A DNA stretch of 64,000 nucleotides, from assembly GCF_027947595.1 (NCBI RefSeq), contig NZ_CP116257.1, positions 4,216,001-4,280,000 of the forward strand, written 5' to 3'. The notes beneath the pieces were generated by a model. The model was not told the DNA's origin and did not search any database. It saw nothing but the letters and a program-made list of their open reading frames with translations. The stretch is from Streptomyces lienomycini (GTDB taxonomy: Bacteria > Actinomycetota > Actinomycetes > Streptomycetales > Streptomycetaceae). How positions within the stretch are numbered: the first letter of the stretch is position 1; every line of letters starts with the position of its first letter. A program made the position numbers and the translations under genes. This document shows positions 16,734-26,355 of this stretch, piece by piece.

Positions 16734-19700
16734 TCAGACGCGGCGCAGTTCGACCGTGGTCCGGCGCCGGAAGCGCAGGGTCACCGGGCCGAGCAGGCCG
16801 GACGGCAGTGGCTTCTTGCGCTCGTTGGACAGCGTGTTGGCGACCCGGACCCGCAGCGTGTTGCGCCCGGCCCGGACGTGTCCCGTGACGTCGGCGACGA
16901 ACGGCGCCCACAGCAGCGGCGGCAGTACGGTGCCGTTGACGGACACCTCCGCGACGTCGCGGACGTCCCCGAGGTCGAGCAGCACCCGGCGTCCGCGCAA
17001 CCGGGCGGCGTCGACGTCGATGCCGGTGGTGTACGTGCCGCTGCCGGAGAACAGAGCGTCGTGCTCCGTCCAGCTGCCCAGGGGCGCGGTGACGGGTTCG
17101 GCGCCCTCGCGTGCGAAGGTGAGGGTCCAGTCGCCGTCCACCGGGACCGGGGCGAGCGTGTCGTCGACGCGCACGGTGCCGTGGTAGGAGTGGCCGCCGT
17201 CGGTGCCGACGAGCCGGTGGGTCCCGGCCGCCGTGGCCTCCACCGTGGCGCGGAGCACCTGGCCGTGGCGTTCGACGGACAGGACGGGCACGGTCGACTC
17301 GGTGACGTGGGGCCGGTCGCGGTGTCCGCCGCGGACCACGACGACGGTGGTCCGGTAGGGCTCCAGGTCCAGCGGCACCCGTACGCCGTCCTTGGTGGCC
17401 CGGTGGACGGGTGCGGGTCCGCCGGTGCCGGTCGCGGGGTCCCAGGTCTCGGGCAGGCCGGTGACCGGGAGGGCGGCGACGGTGCGTACGTGCGCCGCGC
17501 TCTCGTTGTTGATCAGGAAGACGGTGTCGGCGCCCCGGCGCACCCGCAGCACCCGAACGGCGTCCTGGGCCGGGTCCAGGATCGCGGCGGCGGTACCGGA
17601 GTCGACGGCGGCGGCTCCGAGCGCGTCGGTGTCCGCGACCCGGACGGCGTGTCCGCGGCCGAGGTGCCTGCGGGCCGGCACCCGGTCGCCGAACAGGTCG
17701 GCGAGCCCGTGGGCGAGGGTGCGGTCGCCGCCGTCGGCCTCCTCGGTGTCCAGGGCGCCCACCGCGATCACTGTGCCGCCGGCCCGGACGAACTCGCGCA
17801 GCACCCGCACGCCGTCGGCGTCCAGAACCGGTGCGGCGGGGACGACGACGAGGTCGTAGGCGGCCGCTCCGACGACGAGGCGGCCCTTGCGGACCTCGGC
17901 GTGGGCCAGCAGCGCGGGGTCCCGGGTCAGGGCGCCCTCGTGCAGCAGGTCGAAGTCCACCTGGGCGCGTTCCAGCGCGTAGGCCGCCTCGGCGAGCGGA
18001 GCGTCCACGTCCTGCTGCCGGTCGGTGCCGGCCCACTGCTCGGCAGCGCGCTGCGGCTGCAGCAGCGCGGTGCGGGCGGCGGACGTTCCGCGTCCGGCCT
18101 CCATGACCCGGCCGATCCACTCGGCGAGCGGCCGCATGGCCCACCACCAGGGGGCGCGGGGTCCGAAGGGCGGCGGGAAGTAGACGCGGGTCTCGTCGGT
18201 CCACAGGGCGTGCAACACGGTCAGGTTGACGCCGCGGGCGGCCTGCGCGCCGACGGTGGCGTGCACGAAGCCGGGGGTGACCTGCCAGCCCATGTTCCCG
18301 AACATCTCCAGCAGGGCCCGGTCGCGGCCCATCTGGTGGGCCACGGACACCGGGTTGCGCGGGATCATGGTGGGCTCGCCGGCCACGTACTCGGCGGTGA
18401 TGATGTCGCCGCCGGGCACCTGGGCCCACTGGTTGACCTTGTGCAGGTCGCCGGTGGAGGCGATGCGCTTGGCGGGGGCGGTCTCGTCGTAGAGGGGGTT
18501 GGTGATCAGGGCGACGCCGCGCTTCTCGTACCACTGGGCCTGCTTGCGGAACGCGGTGGCGAAGCGGTTGGAGACGGCCTTCCAGTAGTTGCCGCGGGCG
18601 ATGCGGCCCGAGCGGCCGAGGTCGTCGAAGGCGGCGGCGTAGGCGAGCCCGGGCTCGACGCCGACGGAGCGCAGGGCGCGGTCGAGGGTGGGCGACCACG
18701 GCAGGCGCTTGAAGTGGGCCTCGGCCGACGCGAAGAACGGCTCGTCGTCCCAGAACCCGGGGACGACCGTGCCGAAGTAGTGCCCGAACCTGCGGTGGTA
18801 CTCGCCGGGGAGGATGTCCAGGAACAGCTCGACGGGTTCGTCGTCGAGCAGGTCGACGTAACTGCGGCTGTACCCCTGGCTGTCGTCGGCGAGGAGCACG
18901 CCGCCGAAGAGGTCGACCTGCCACTCCCCGGCCGGGACCTGCCAGGTGTGGCCGCCGCCGAGCCGGTCGGTGAGGTCCACGACGTCGGTGCCGTCGGTGG
19001 CTGCCGTGGGACGGGCGGCGGCGGCCGCGACGGTGAACCCCGCGGCGGGCAGGGCGCGTTCGGGGAAGTCGCCCGCGGCGGCCGACCGGTCGAAGGCACC
19101 GGTGTACAGGGCGGTGCCTTCGGCCGACTCGACGGTGAGGGTCTCCCACACCGCGCGCTGGTCGCCGACGGCACGCACCCCGACTCCGCCCGACTCCGGG
19201 GCCAGGTTCTCCAGGGTGCCCTTGTCCTTGCCGTCGAGGGTGACGGAGAGGCCGCCGCCGCTCAGGGTGACCCGCAGGGTGTGGAACTTGGTCTTGTTGA
19301 AGCCGTCGGTGCGGGTGCTCCGCAGCAGTTCGGCCGGTTCGGCACCGGGCGCCAGCCGCTCCACGGTGACCACGCCGGTCTGGTCGAAGGAGACGGCGTG
19401 TCCGGTGCGCCCGTCGGCGGACGCGCGTACGAGGAGTCCGGCCGCGCCGTGCTCGGCCTTCGCGCTGCCGGTGACGGCGCAGTCGCCCCACTCCGTGCTG
19501 TCCCGCAGCACGGCGGCACCGTCGAGGACCGCGGCGTCCGCGACCAGCCGCCCCGCGTCCACACCGACTCCGGTGCTGCGCCTGAGGTCGACCGACGCGG
19601 GGCCGCGCACCACGGTGGTGGAGCGGGCGAGGGCCTTGAGGCGCAGTTCGGGACGGGGGGCGTAGGTGCGGATGCCGACCTGTCCGCCCTTGACGATGTA

Positions 19701-20129
19701 CTCGCCCGCGCGCCCGCTGGGGAAGTGGTCGTCGTTGAACAACCAGACGCGCATACCGGTGCGTTCCGCGGTGCGCAGGACGTGGCCGACGATGTCGAAC
19801 CACTCCTCGGTGAAGAACACCGGCGTCATCTCGGCGTTGTCGAAGGAGAAGAGGATCACCTCGTACATGCCCTTGGACCTCAGGTCCGCGAGCTGGCGGT
19901 CCACCAGTTCGGGCGTGACGGGACCGTTCCAGTACCAGTACACGGTGGGACGGCTGTCGTGGCGCGGGTCGGCGAAGTGCCGGGCGGACCAGGCGTCCCG
20001 CTCCTGCCCGGCCGGTCCGGCCGGTGCGCCCGCGGCGGTGGCGGCTTCGGGAAGACCTACGGCGACCAGGGCGCCGGTGGCTCCGGCGGCGGCGACGAAA
20101 CGGCGTCTGGACAGGGGGTGTTCGGGCAT
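16734..20129 (-). CDS. Tat-exported GH106-like glycoside hydrolase (probable alpha-L-rhamnosidase)
   Basis: An 1131-residue exported protein starting at ATG 20129 with AGGAG seven bases upstream and a Tat signal (LSRRRFVAAAGATGALVAVG). The early catalytic-domain strand (RPTVYWYWNGPVTPELVDRQ, then LRSKGMYEVILFSFDN) and the later FGNMGWQVTPGFVH and GRDRALLEMFG elements resemble GH106 alpha-L-rhamnosidases. Residues about 185-350 form an inserted LamG/jelly-roll-like module (GLLVRASADGRTGHAVSF; LDGKDKGTLENLAPESGGVG). The C-terminal 100 residues form a beta-sandwich (VLLDLGDVRDVAEVSVNGTV; GRNTLRVRVANTLSNERKK) typical of these enzymes. GH106 is the best fit, but assignment to a neighbouring uncharacterised family cannot be ruled out. 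It is probably in one transcription unit with the genes on either side. Confidence 0.8.
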   Translation of the reverse strand: MPEHPLSRRRFVAAAGATGALVAVGLPEAATAAGAPAGPAGQERDAWSARHFADPRHDSRPTVYWYWNGPVTPELVDRQLADLRSKGMYEVILFSFDNAEMTPVFFTEEWFDIVGHVLRTAERTGMRVWLFNDDHFPSGRAGEYIVKGGQVGIRTYAPRPELRLKALARSTTVVRGPASVDLRRSTGVGVDAGRLVADAAVLDGAAVLRDSTEWGDCAVTGSAKAEHGAAGLLVRASADGRTGHAVSFDQTGVVTVERLAPGAEPAELLRSTRTDGFNKTKFHTLRVTLSGGGLSVTLDGKDKGTLENLAPESGGVGVRAVGDQRAVWETLTVESAEGTALYTGAFDRSAAAGDFPERALPAAGFTVAAAAARPTAATDGTDVVDLTDRLGGGHTWQVPAGEWQVDLFGGVLLADDSQGYSRSYVDLLDDEPVELFLDILPGEYHRRFGHYFGTVVPGFWDDEPFFASAEAHFKRLPWSPTLDRALRSVGVEPGLAYAAAFDDLGRSGRIARGNYWKAVSNRFATAFRKQAQWYEKRGVALITNPLYDETAPAKRIASTGDLHKVNQWAQVPGGDIITAEYVAGEPTMIPRNPVSVAHQMGRDRALLEMFGNMGWQVTPGFVHATVGAQAARGVNLTVLHALWTDETRVYFPPPFGPRAPWWWAMRPLAEWIGRVMEAGRGTSAARTALLQPQRAAEQWAGTDRQQDVDAPLAEAAYALERAQVDFDLLHEGALTRDPALLAHAEVRKGRLVVGAAAYDLVVVPAAPVLDADGVRVLREFVRAGGTVIAVGALDTEEADGGDRTLAHGLADLFGDRVPARRHLGRGHAVRVADTDALGAAAVDSGTAAAILDPAQDAVRVLRVRRGADTVFLINNESAAHVRTVAALPVTGLPETWDPATGTGGPAPVHRATKDGVRVPLDLEPYRTTVVVVRGGHRDRPHVTESTVPVLSVERHGQVLRATVEATAAGTHRLVGTDGGHSYHGTVRVDDTLAPVPVDGDWTLTFAREGAEPVTAPLGSWTEHDALFSGSGTYTTGIDVDAARLRGRRVLLDLGDVRDVAEVSVNGTVLPPLLWAPFVADVTGHVRAGRNTLRVRVANTLSNERKKPLPSGLLGPVTLRFRRRTTVELRRV

Positions 20130-20195
20130 GGCTGTGCTCCTGGTGGTGGCGTGGTGCGAGGGGCGGGGGCGTGGACCGCGGTGGTGGTGTGGTGA

Positions 20196-22805
20196 TCAGC
20201 CCTGGGCGAGGCGCCGGACCTGGTCGGCGGACAGGGCTCGGTTGTGCAGCCGGAAGTCGCGGACGGCGCCGTGCAGGTAGGGGTGGGTGCTGTTCTGGGA
20301 CCGGCCGATGTAGTTCCGGCTGGTCCGGCCGAGCAGGAGGGGACCGGCGACCATGGCCGCGTTCCGCCCGGTTTCGGTTCCGTCGACGTAGAGCACACCG
20401 GTGCCGCCGGCGAGGGTGAGCGCCACATGGGTCCATCGGCCCAGCGGCAGCGGTCCGGTGGCGTCGACGAAGTCCTCGGTCTCCATTCCCGCGATCTTCA
20501 GGGCGGCGCGGGCCCGCCCGGCGCCGGTGGTCGCCGTGAGGAAGAGGTAGGTGTCCTTGCTGTAGCCCAGGTCGAAGACGCGGACGGAGGGGGCGAGGGT
20601 GTCGACGCGGACGCGGGCGGACACGGTCAACTCGGCCAGTCCGGCGGGCAGTCCGGCGGGGAGTACGACGTGGCCGTCACGGCCGTCGAGGGCCACCGCC
20701 GTAGTGTCGCCGTCGGTGTGCCAGGCCGCGCCGCCGGCCAGGGAGCCGTCGGCGAACGTCCCGGTGCGGTCCGCCACCGACGTTCCGGACCCGTCGTCGA
20801 GGGGGTAGCGGGCCACGTCACCGGCGGCCGGGCGCGGTGGCACGACGGACCAGTAGACGTTGTAGCGCTGGTGGTGGATCTCGTGGAAGGGGCGGAGGGA
20901 GACCCGCCCGCCGTCGGTCAGGGCCGTGAACCGGGTGGGTTCGCCGGGCGTGCGGCGCAGGGTGTCGGGGCGGATGGCCGGCAGCGTCGCGAGGGGGGTG
21001 TCCCCGTAGGTGCCCGCCAGGACGAGCGGCCCGTACGACAGCGCCTTGACGTGCGGGTTGTCGGGGGCCGGGCGCCAGACGGGGGTGCGGGGCAGGACGA
21101 GTTCGACGCGGTCCCCCGTGCGCCAGTGGCGGGTCACGGTCGTGTAGGTGCCCGGTTGGAGGCGGGCGCCGGCGTGTCGGCCGTTCACCGTCAGCGCGGC
21201 GCGGCCGTCGCCCGCCGCCAGCCAACCCGGCACGCGGATCCGCAGGGCGAACCGCGCCTCTCCCCGGGTGACGGTCAGGCGGGCCCGGTCGCCCGTGGGG
21301 ATGTCGGTCTCCTGGCGGAGTGTCACGCCCAGTTCGTCCCAGCGCACTTCGGAGGGGATGAACAGGTTCACGTACAGCGCGGGACGGCGGGTGCCGGCGG
21401 TGCGGAAGTAGACGGTGTCGGCGAACTTGGTGTGCGTCTCCAGGCCCGTGCCGTGGTCGCAGGAGAAGTTGTCGTAGTCCCCGCTGTAGCTGCCGGGCGC
21501 CGAGCCGAGGCCGCCCTTCGGTTCGCGCCGCGAGCCCGCCCACAGTCCGGTGTAGTAGGTGACGAAGCCGTGCGCCGAGTCCGGGTCCTGCTCGGCGAGC
21601 ATCTGGTTGTACAGGGCCCACTCGTAGTGGTCCAGGTACTCCGCGCGCTCCGGGTCGTGGCGGAAGAGGTCCCGGCCCAGCTTGAGCATGTTGTAGCTGT
21701 TGCAGTTCTCGCAGGTGACCTCCGAGAGGCGGCTCGCGATCTCGTCGGGCGGTCCGAAGAGTTCCTGGTTGGAGTTGCCGCCGATGGCGTACAAGTGGTG
21801 GCGTACGACGGTGGTCCAGAAGGCGTCGGCGATGTCCAGGTAGCGCCGGTCGCCGGTCGCCTCGTAGGCCGGTACGGCACCGACCACCTTGGCGATCTCC
21901 GTGTTGGCGTGCCGCCCGGCGAGTTCGTCGCGGCCTGCGGCGAGCGGGGCGTACAGCGCGTCGTGGTCGAAGCGGACCGCGGTGCGCAGGTGCACCGGGT
22001 CGCCGGTCTCCAGGTGGAGTCGGGCGAGGACGTCGTTCATGCCGCCGAACTCGACCGTGAGCACGCTCTGCATCCGCTCGCGCGAGAGCGGGGCCGTGCG
22101 GGCCTCCCTCCAGGCGGCCATGTCCAGCAGGACGTCGAACGCCTCCCGGTTCCCGCTGAGTTGATACTGGTCGAGCAGACCGGCCATGATCTTGTGCAGG
22201 GTGTAGTAGGGCGCCCACGGCTTGCCCCCGGCCTCCAACTGGTCGAAGACCGACTCCGGGAACGCGGAGAGGTAGCCGCGGTGGAACCCGGCCGCCGGCG
22301 CCGCCCGCTGGCACTCGGCCAGTGCCGACACGAGCAGCCGGGCCTTGTCCGCGTAGGCGCTCTCGCCGGTGTTGGCGTGGGCCTGGGCGAGTGCGCTGAG
22401 GAGGTGCCCGGTGGTGTGGCCGCGCAGTTGGACGTCCGGGGCCTCCCAGCCGCCGCAGGGCTCGGCGGCGGAGGGCAGGCCGACGTTGAGCCGGAAGGTG
22501 TGCAGCAGCCGGTCCGGGTCCACGAAGAGGAGGTACGCGCAGGTGCGCCGCATGTTGGCGAGGAAGGGTCCGTCGAGCAGGCGGACGGCCGAGAGCGGGA
22601 AGGCGGCCGCCGCGGCCTGCGGGCGGCGCGCACCGCCGGACGGCGGGGACGACGTCGCCCCGGGGAGCGCCGGGGTGGCAGCGCCGGAGGCGGTCGGTGC
22701 CGCCGTGGCGGGGACGACGGGGATCGCGGCGGTGGCCGCGGCGGCCGACGCGGTGAACAGGACCTGGCGTCGGGAGGGGGCGGGTCTGCTGTGCGGTGCG
22801 GGCAT
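20196..22805 (-). CDS. Exported GH127/GH146-type beta-L-arabinofuranosidase with LamG domain
   Basis: An 869-residue exported enzyme, family formerly DUF1680, that hydrolyses beta-L-arabinofuranosides in plant glycoproteins or pectin side chains. A Tat-like signal begins APSRRQVLFTASAAAATAA. The catalytic (alpha/alpha)6 barrel spans about residues 75-480: APYYTLHKIMAGLLDQYQLS, NTEIAKVVGA, and the metal/nucleophile region EVTCENCNSYNMLKL (Glu and Cys ligands) with FSCDHGTGLETHTKFADT further on. A beta-sandwich follows. The C-terminal 200 residues form a LamG/concanavalin-like module (VARYPLDDGSG; GRWTHVALTLAGGTGVLYVD; FRLHNRALSADQV). ATG 22805 is chosen; the frame continues upstream to 22886 through the operator. 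Two LacI-type operator words lie upstream at 22830 and 22998. Confidence 0.88.
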   Translation of the reverse strand: MPAPHSRPAPSRRQVLFTASAAAATAAIPVVPATAAPTASGAATPALPGATSSPPSGGARRPQAAAAAFPLSAVRLLDGPFLANMRRTCAYLLFVDPDRLLHTFRLNVGLPSAAEPCGGWEAPDVQLRGHTTGHLLSALAQAHANTGESAYADKARLLVSALAECQRAAPAAGFHRGYLSAFPESVFDQLEAGGKPWAPYYTLHKIMAGLLDQYQLSGNREAFDVLLDMAAWREARTAPLSRERMQSVLTVEFGGMNDVLARLHLETGDPVHLRTAVRFDHDALYAPLAAGRDELAGRHANTEIAKVVGAVPAYEATGDRRYLDIADAFWTTVVRHHLYAIGGNSNQELFGPPDEIASRLSEVTCENCNSYNMLKLGRDLFRHDPERAEYLDHYEWALYNQMLAEQDPDSAHGFVTYYTGLWAGSRREPKGGLGSAPGSYSGDYDNFSCDHGTGLETHTKFADTVYFRTAGTRRPALYVNLFIPSEVRWDELGVTLRQETDIPTGDRARLTVTRGEARFALRIRVPGWLAAGDGRAALTVNGRHAGARLQPGTYTTVTRHWRTGDRVELVLPRTPVWRPAPDNPHVKALSYGPLVLAGTYGDTPLATLPAIRPDTLRRTPGEPTRFTALTDGGRVSLRPFHEIHHQRYNVYWSVVPPRPAAGDVARYPLDDGSGTSVADRTGTFADGSLAGGAAWHTDGDTTAVALDGRDGHVVLPAGLPAGLAELTVSARVRVDTLAPSVRVFDLGYSKDTYLFLTATTGAGRARAALKIAGMETEDFVDATGPLPLGRWTHVALTLAGGTGVLYVDGTETGRNAAMVAGPLLLGRTSRNYIGRSQNSTHPYLHGAVRDFRLHNRALSADQVRRLAQG

Positions 22806-22829
22806 GGTGCGGGGCTCAGCTCCCTTCGA

Positions 22830-22843
22830 TTGAATCGTTTTAC
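22830..22843. promoter_or_regulatory. LacI-type operator word upstream of the arabinofuranosidase gene
   Basis: TTGAATCGTTTTAC, an imperfect 14-bp palindrome centred on CG, 25 bases upstream of the GH127-type start. It shares TTGAATCGTT with sites at 22998 and 26073. LacI/GalR-family repressors bind words of the TTGAAnCGnTTCAA kind. Confidence 0.6.
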
Positions 22844-22878
22844 TCGATTCGACGGAGACGCTAAGCGGCGCCCTCAGG

Positions 22879-22913
22879 AGCGTCAAGGGTTCTCACAAGA
22901 ACCTCCTGACGCC
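22879..22913. terminator. Long hairpin between two glycosidase genes
   Basis: Inverted repeat from about 22879 to 22913: outer arms GCGTCA/TGACGC and inner arms GGTTCT/AGAACC around a CACA loop. It lies 109 bases beyond the stop of the GH106-like gene at 23022 on the same strand, so it is a good terminator candidate; a regulatory hairpin is the alternative. Confidence 0.55.
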
Positions 22914-22997
22914 TCATAAGTCCCTTCGTGGCGCGAGCCGGCGGGCGCCGAACGGGCATGACTCGGCGCGGACGGGCCTCGGCACCGTCCGCGCGTT

Positions 22998-23011
22998 TTG
23001 AATCGTTCAAT
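22998..23011. promoter_or_regulatory. LacI-type operator word
   Basis: TTGAATCGTTCAAT, 11 bases beyond the end of the GH106-like gene and 190 bp upstream of the GH127-type start. It shares the TTGAATCGTT core with the sites at 22830 and 26073. It could be an upstream auxiliary operator allowing looping. Confidence 0.5.
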
Positions 23012-23021
23012 CCCGTCGGTG

Positions 23022-26000
23022 TCAGACCGTCTTCTGTGCGTACGGGACCAGTCGCACCGGCCCCACCAGCCCGTACTCCTGTCGGGTGAGTCCTCCGAAC
23101 ACCTCCGGGCGGCTCACCCGCAGCCGGTTGACGAGGGGCGTCGCGACCTCGATCTCGATCGTGTTCGTGCCCCGGCGCAGCAGCGGGCCGACGTCCACGA
23201 CGGGGTCGAGCCGGTCGGCCGGTCCCGTGTCGGTGCCGTTGACGGTCACCCGGAAGGTGTCGCTCACCTGCCCCAGCTCCAGGAGGGCCCCGTGGGCGGA
23301 ACTCCAGTCGCCGGGGAGGGTGACCGTGGTCCGGTAGCGGCCGACGCCCGCGCAGTCCTCCAGTTCCGCAAGGGCCGACCAGGGCCGCAGGGTGTCGAGC
23401 GTCAGGGTGCGGCGCACCCGCTCGGTACGGGTCGGGCCGTCACCGGGGCGCCAGTCCTCGACCTCGACGCGCCACCGGCCCGGTTCGATCGGGCCGGGCA
23501 CCGCGGGGAGGGTGGTGGTGACGGTACGCCCCTGGGACAGCCGTGTCCGGTAGGTGCCGGCCGTTCCGGCCCGCACGGCGAGGCCGCGCGCGGTGAACAG
23601 CACCTCGTCGGCCTCCGAGGAGAGGGCGTACGGGCGGTTCCCGTGCCGGTCGCCGAAGAGCCCCGGGCGCCCCAGCGCGACGACGAGCGTCTGGCCGGGC
23701 CGCAGGGCGACGCGGAGGGTCACGTCCTGACCGTCCCGGGTGTACCGGCCCACCCGTACGGCTGTGCCCGTCCAGGGGTCGAGGAGGTACGGCACCGCGT
23801 CGCGGCCGCGGGTGCGGCGCAGTGTGACGTCGTGGTCGATGGCGGCCACGGGCGGCTTGACGGTCTCGGCGTGCTTGCCGTTGACCAGGTAGTAGTAGTC
23901 CGCGTCCGCCGTGACCCGGTGGGCGTTCAGGAGCGTCGACGGGGCGGCGTGCCGTACGTCCGGGGCGACGCCGAGCGCGGCGAGGGCGTCGCCGACCGCG
24001 GGCTTCTCGGTGACGCGGACGACGTTGGGCAGCGCGAGCAGCCGGGCGAGGACGTCGCGCAGCCGCTCGGTCTCGCCCGCCGCCGGCACGCCCGGGGTCA
24101 GCGCCTGGTCGAAGGCTCCCAGGAGGACCACGGGCAGCCCGGCCTCGACGTAGCCCAAAATCTTGCGGGCGTCGGCGAGGGCGAGGGTCGGGGTGGAGCC
24201 GTGGAAGAAGTCACCCTCGACGAAGAGCGCCTTGTAGGCCGGTCCGTCCGGGGCGAGCCGCCCGCCGGCGACGGTGGCGTTCGGCAGGTCGAGGAGCGGG
24301 CCGCTGAGGAACTGGTGTGTCCATCCGAGCGGGACGCCGGTCGAGGTGAACCAGGAGGCGCCGATGCCCGTGGCCGTGTAGCCGGTCTGCCGGAAGACGG
24401 CGACGTCCGCGCGGGCCGTGCCCGCCTGCAGCACCGCGTGGACGCGGCCGAGGTATCCGGCGAGGTCCGCCGCGTGCCGCCAGGTCGGCTGCCGCGGTCC
24501 CCACGACTCGCCGTATCCGGGTGCTCCGTTGTACGGGCTGAACGCGGCGAAGCCGGGCCACTGGGCCTCCAGTGCGGTCGCGTACGAGAAGCCGTGCAGC
24601 ACCGTCTGGTTGACGCCCGCCGCGTAGGCGCCGCCCATGGTGCGCAGCACGCGGTCCCAGGTGGTGCTGTAGGCCGAGCCGTTGTAGGCACCGGCCTCGC
24701 AGGACAGGACGGTGCGGCCCGCCATGTCCCGACCGCCGGCGAGGCACCGGTAGTCGTCCAGGTTCTTGAACCCGAGGGACTCGCCCTCCGCGATGTCGAG
24801 GATCGCCGCGGTGGCGATGGCGTCGGTCTGCAGGCCGTACGGCTGGGCGCGCAGGGCCATGCCGAGGGAGTGCGCCCAGTTTCGGAGCGCGCCCACGTGG
24901 TGCCGGTTGAACAGGTCGGAGACCGTGGCCCAGAAGTCGTGCCGGATCTGCCGGGTCAGCTGGGCCTCGAAGGCGAAGACCTGGTCGCTGTCGTCGAGGA
25001 CGAGGGCGGGCAGGAAGGGCAGCAGCGGCCGGCCGGTCCGCCGCTCGAAGGCTTCGGGCAGGCGCTCCGTCCAGACCAGTCCCTCGGACTCCAGCTCCAC
25101 CGAGTCCTCGAAGAAGGCACCGCCCGCGGCCTTGAGCAGACGTCGCAGTGAGCCGGTGAGGATGTGCCGTTCCCAGTAGTCGGTGACGGCGGTGGTGCCC
25201 GCCGCGCTGAGGTGGTCGACCACGAAGGCGGCGGGTGCGGAGTGCGGGCCCGATTCCGGCTGCTGTCCCGAACCGCGCTGCCAGTAGGAGATCAGCACCC
25301 ACTCGCCGTCCGCGGGTGCCGTCCAGGTCAGTGCGCCGTCGGTGACGGTGTCCGTGAGGTCGCGGACGCTGTCGGGGTCGAGGCCGGTCTCCTTGCGGGT
25401 GGAGTGGGCGGTCTCGACGCGGGCGGCCTGGACCGCGAGGAGACGCTGGGTGCGGACGCCGGACGCCGCCGCGTGGACGGGCGCGGGCACGGGTCCGCGG
25501 TAGGTGGCGCCGGGGGTGAGCGTGGTGTGCCCGTGGGCGAGTTCCCTGGCGGCGGCCTCGTCGTCCGGCGTGACTCCGGGGACGGCCGCGGGCCAGCTGG
25601 GGCCCAGGGTGAGGTCGACGGTCAGGCCGCGTCGTACGGCCCGGCGCAGCGCGGCCTCGACTCCTTCGCGCCAGGGTCTGCTGCCCCAGCCGTGGTGGGC
25701 GGTGTCCAGGAGGGACTTGTCCCGGATGCTGTGGTGGACGGCGGCGATCTCGGCCCCGCCGAACCCGGCGTCCGCGATCTGGTCGATCTCGCGGGCCACC
25801 TCGTCGGGGTCGACCAGGCCGTCCGGCCACCACCAGCGGAACTTCGGGCGCACCGCGCGAGCGGGGTCGGTGAACCACCGGGCCGAGCCGGTCGCGTGAG
25901 CGGCGGCCGGGCCGGTGGGGAGGGCCGCGGCGCCGGACGAGGCGGCGGTCGCGGTGGCGGTCGTCCCCGCGGTCACGGCGGCGGCCAGCACCGCGCGCCG

Positions 26001-26036
26001 GGACATCCCGCCGCGCTGCGAAACAGGTTCGTGCAT
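23022..26036 (-). CDS. Tat-exported GH106 alpha-L-rhamnosidase
   Basis: A 1004-residue exported enzyme. From ATG 26036 the protein carries a Tat signal (GGMSRRAVLAAAVTAGTTA; an internal ATG at 26006 just before SRRAV is an alternative start). The mature N-terminus shows the GH106 hallmark VRPKFRWWWPDGLVDPDEVA, then IDQIADAGFGGAEIAAVHH. Acidic active-site candidates lie in GAFFEDSVELESEGLVWTE and DIAEGESLGFKNLDDYR. A C-terminal beta-sandwich (GRYRTTVTLPGDWSSAHGAL; NTIEIEVATPLVNRL) completes the family architecture. The perfect LacI-type word at 26073 lies 37 bp upstream. It is separated from the next gene on the same strand by a hairpin and a second promoter region. Confidence 0.88.
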   Translation of the reverse strand: MHEPVSQRGGMSRRAVLAAAVTAGTTATATAASSGAAALPTGPAAAHATGSARWFTDPARAVRPKFRWWWPDGLVDPDEVAREIDQIADAGFGGAEIAAVHHSIRDKSLLDTAHHGWGSRPWREGVEAALRRAVRRGLTVDLTLGPSWPAAVPGVTPDDEAAARELAHGHTTLTPGATYRGPVPAPVHAAASGVRTQRLLAVQAARVETAHSTRKETGLDPDSVRDLTDTVTDGALTWTAPADGEWVLISYWQRGSGQQPESGPHSAPAAFVVDHLSAAGTTAVTDYWERHILTGSLRRLLKAAGGAFFEDSVELESEGLVWTERLPEAFERRTGRPLLPFLPALVLDDSDQVFAFEAQLTRQIRHDFWATVSDLFNRHHVGALRNWAHSLGMALRAQPYGLQTDAIATAAILDIAEGESLGFKNLDDYRCLAGGRDMAGRTVLSCEAGAYNGSAYSTTWDRVLRTMGGAYAAGVNQTVLHGFSYATALEAQWPGFAAFSPYNGAPGYGESWGPRQPTWRHAADLAGYLGRVHAVLQAGTARADVAVFRQTGYTATGIGASWFTSTGVPLGWTHQFLSGPLLDLPNATVAGGRLAPDGPAYKALFVEGDFFHGSTPTLALADARKILGYVEAGLPVVLLGAFDQALTPGVPAAGETERLRDVLARLLALPNVVRVTEKPAVGDALAALGVAPDVRHAAPSTLLNAHRVTADADYYYLVNGKHAETVKPPVAAIDHDVTLRRTRGRDAVPYLLDPWTGTAVRVGRYTRDGQDVTLRVALRPGQTLVVALGRPGLFGDRHGNRPYALSSEADEVLFTARGLAVRAGTAGTYRTRLSQGRTVTTTLPAVPGPIEPGRWRVEVEDWRPGDGPTRTERVRRTLTLDTLRPWSALAELEDCAGVGRYRTTVTLPGDWSSAHGALLELGQVSDTFRVTVNGTDTGPADRLDPVVDVGPLLRRGTNTIEIEVATPLVNRLRVSRPEVFGGLTRQEYGLVGPVRLVPYAQKTV

Positions 26037-26072
26037 GAGTGCGCCCCAGGGTTCGGAGTGGAGTCCTACCGA

Positions 26073-26086
26073 TTGAATCGTTTCAA
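26073..26086. promoter_or_regulatory. LacI-type operator upstream of GH106 gene
   Basis: TTGAATCGTTTCAA, a 14-bp palindrome with one mismatched pair, 37 bp upstream of the GH106 start. It is the best of three related words in this locus. It is followed by the partly similar ATCGGATCAAAC. The rest of the 319-bp gap 26037-26355 shows nothing else definite. Confidence 0.7.
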
Positions 26087-26355
26087 ATCGGATCAAACGC
26101 GGGAACCGTAATCCGGGGCGATCATGGGGGTCAAGACATGTGCGAAAGGTGGTCGCCGGTGAGGGCGACGGCCGGGTCGAGGACCGAGACCGCCTGTGTC
26201 TGCCCTCGGCGGCCCGTTCACCGTGGTCATGCCTGGTCCGGAGCATCCAACCGGCGTCGCGTTACGCGTTCTTGGTCGAATCCTTCCTGCTTCGCCGCCG
26301 GGTGGGCCATAGTGGGGACCGCCGTTGCAGGGCCGGGGCGCCGGGGGGCGCCACC

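Noticed and set aside
16015..20436. Very long (>1400-residue) open frames on the minus strand overlapping the glycosidases
   Set aside because: Arg/Pro/Gly-rich, low-complexity translation in a frame shadowing the genuine GH106-like and GH78 genes. High GC content produces long accidental open frames.
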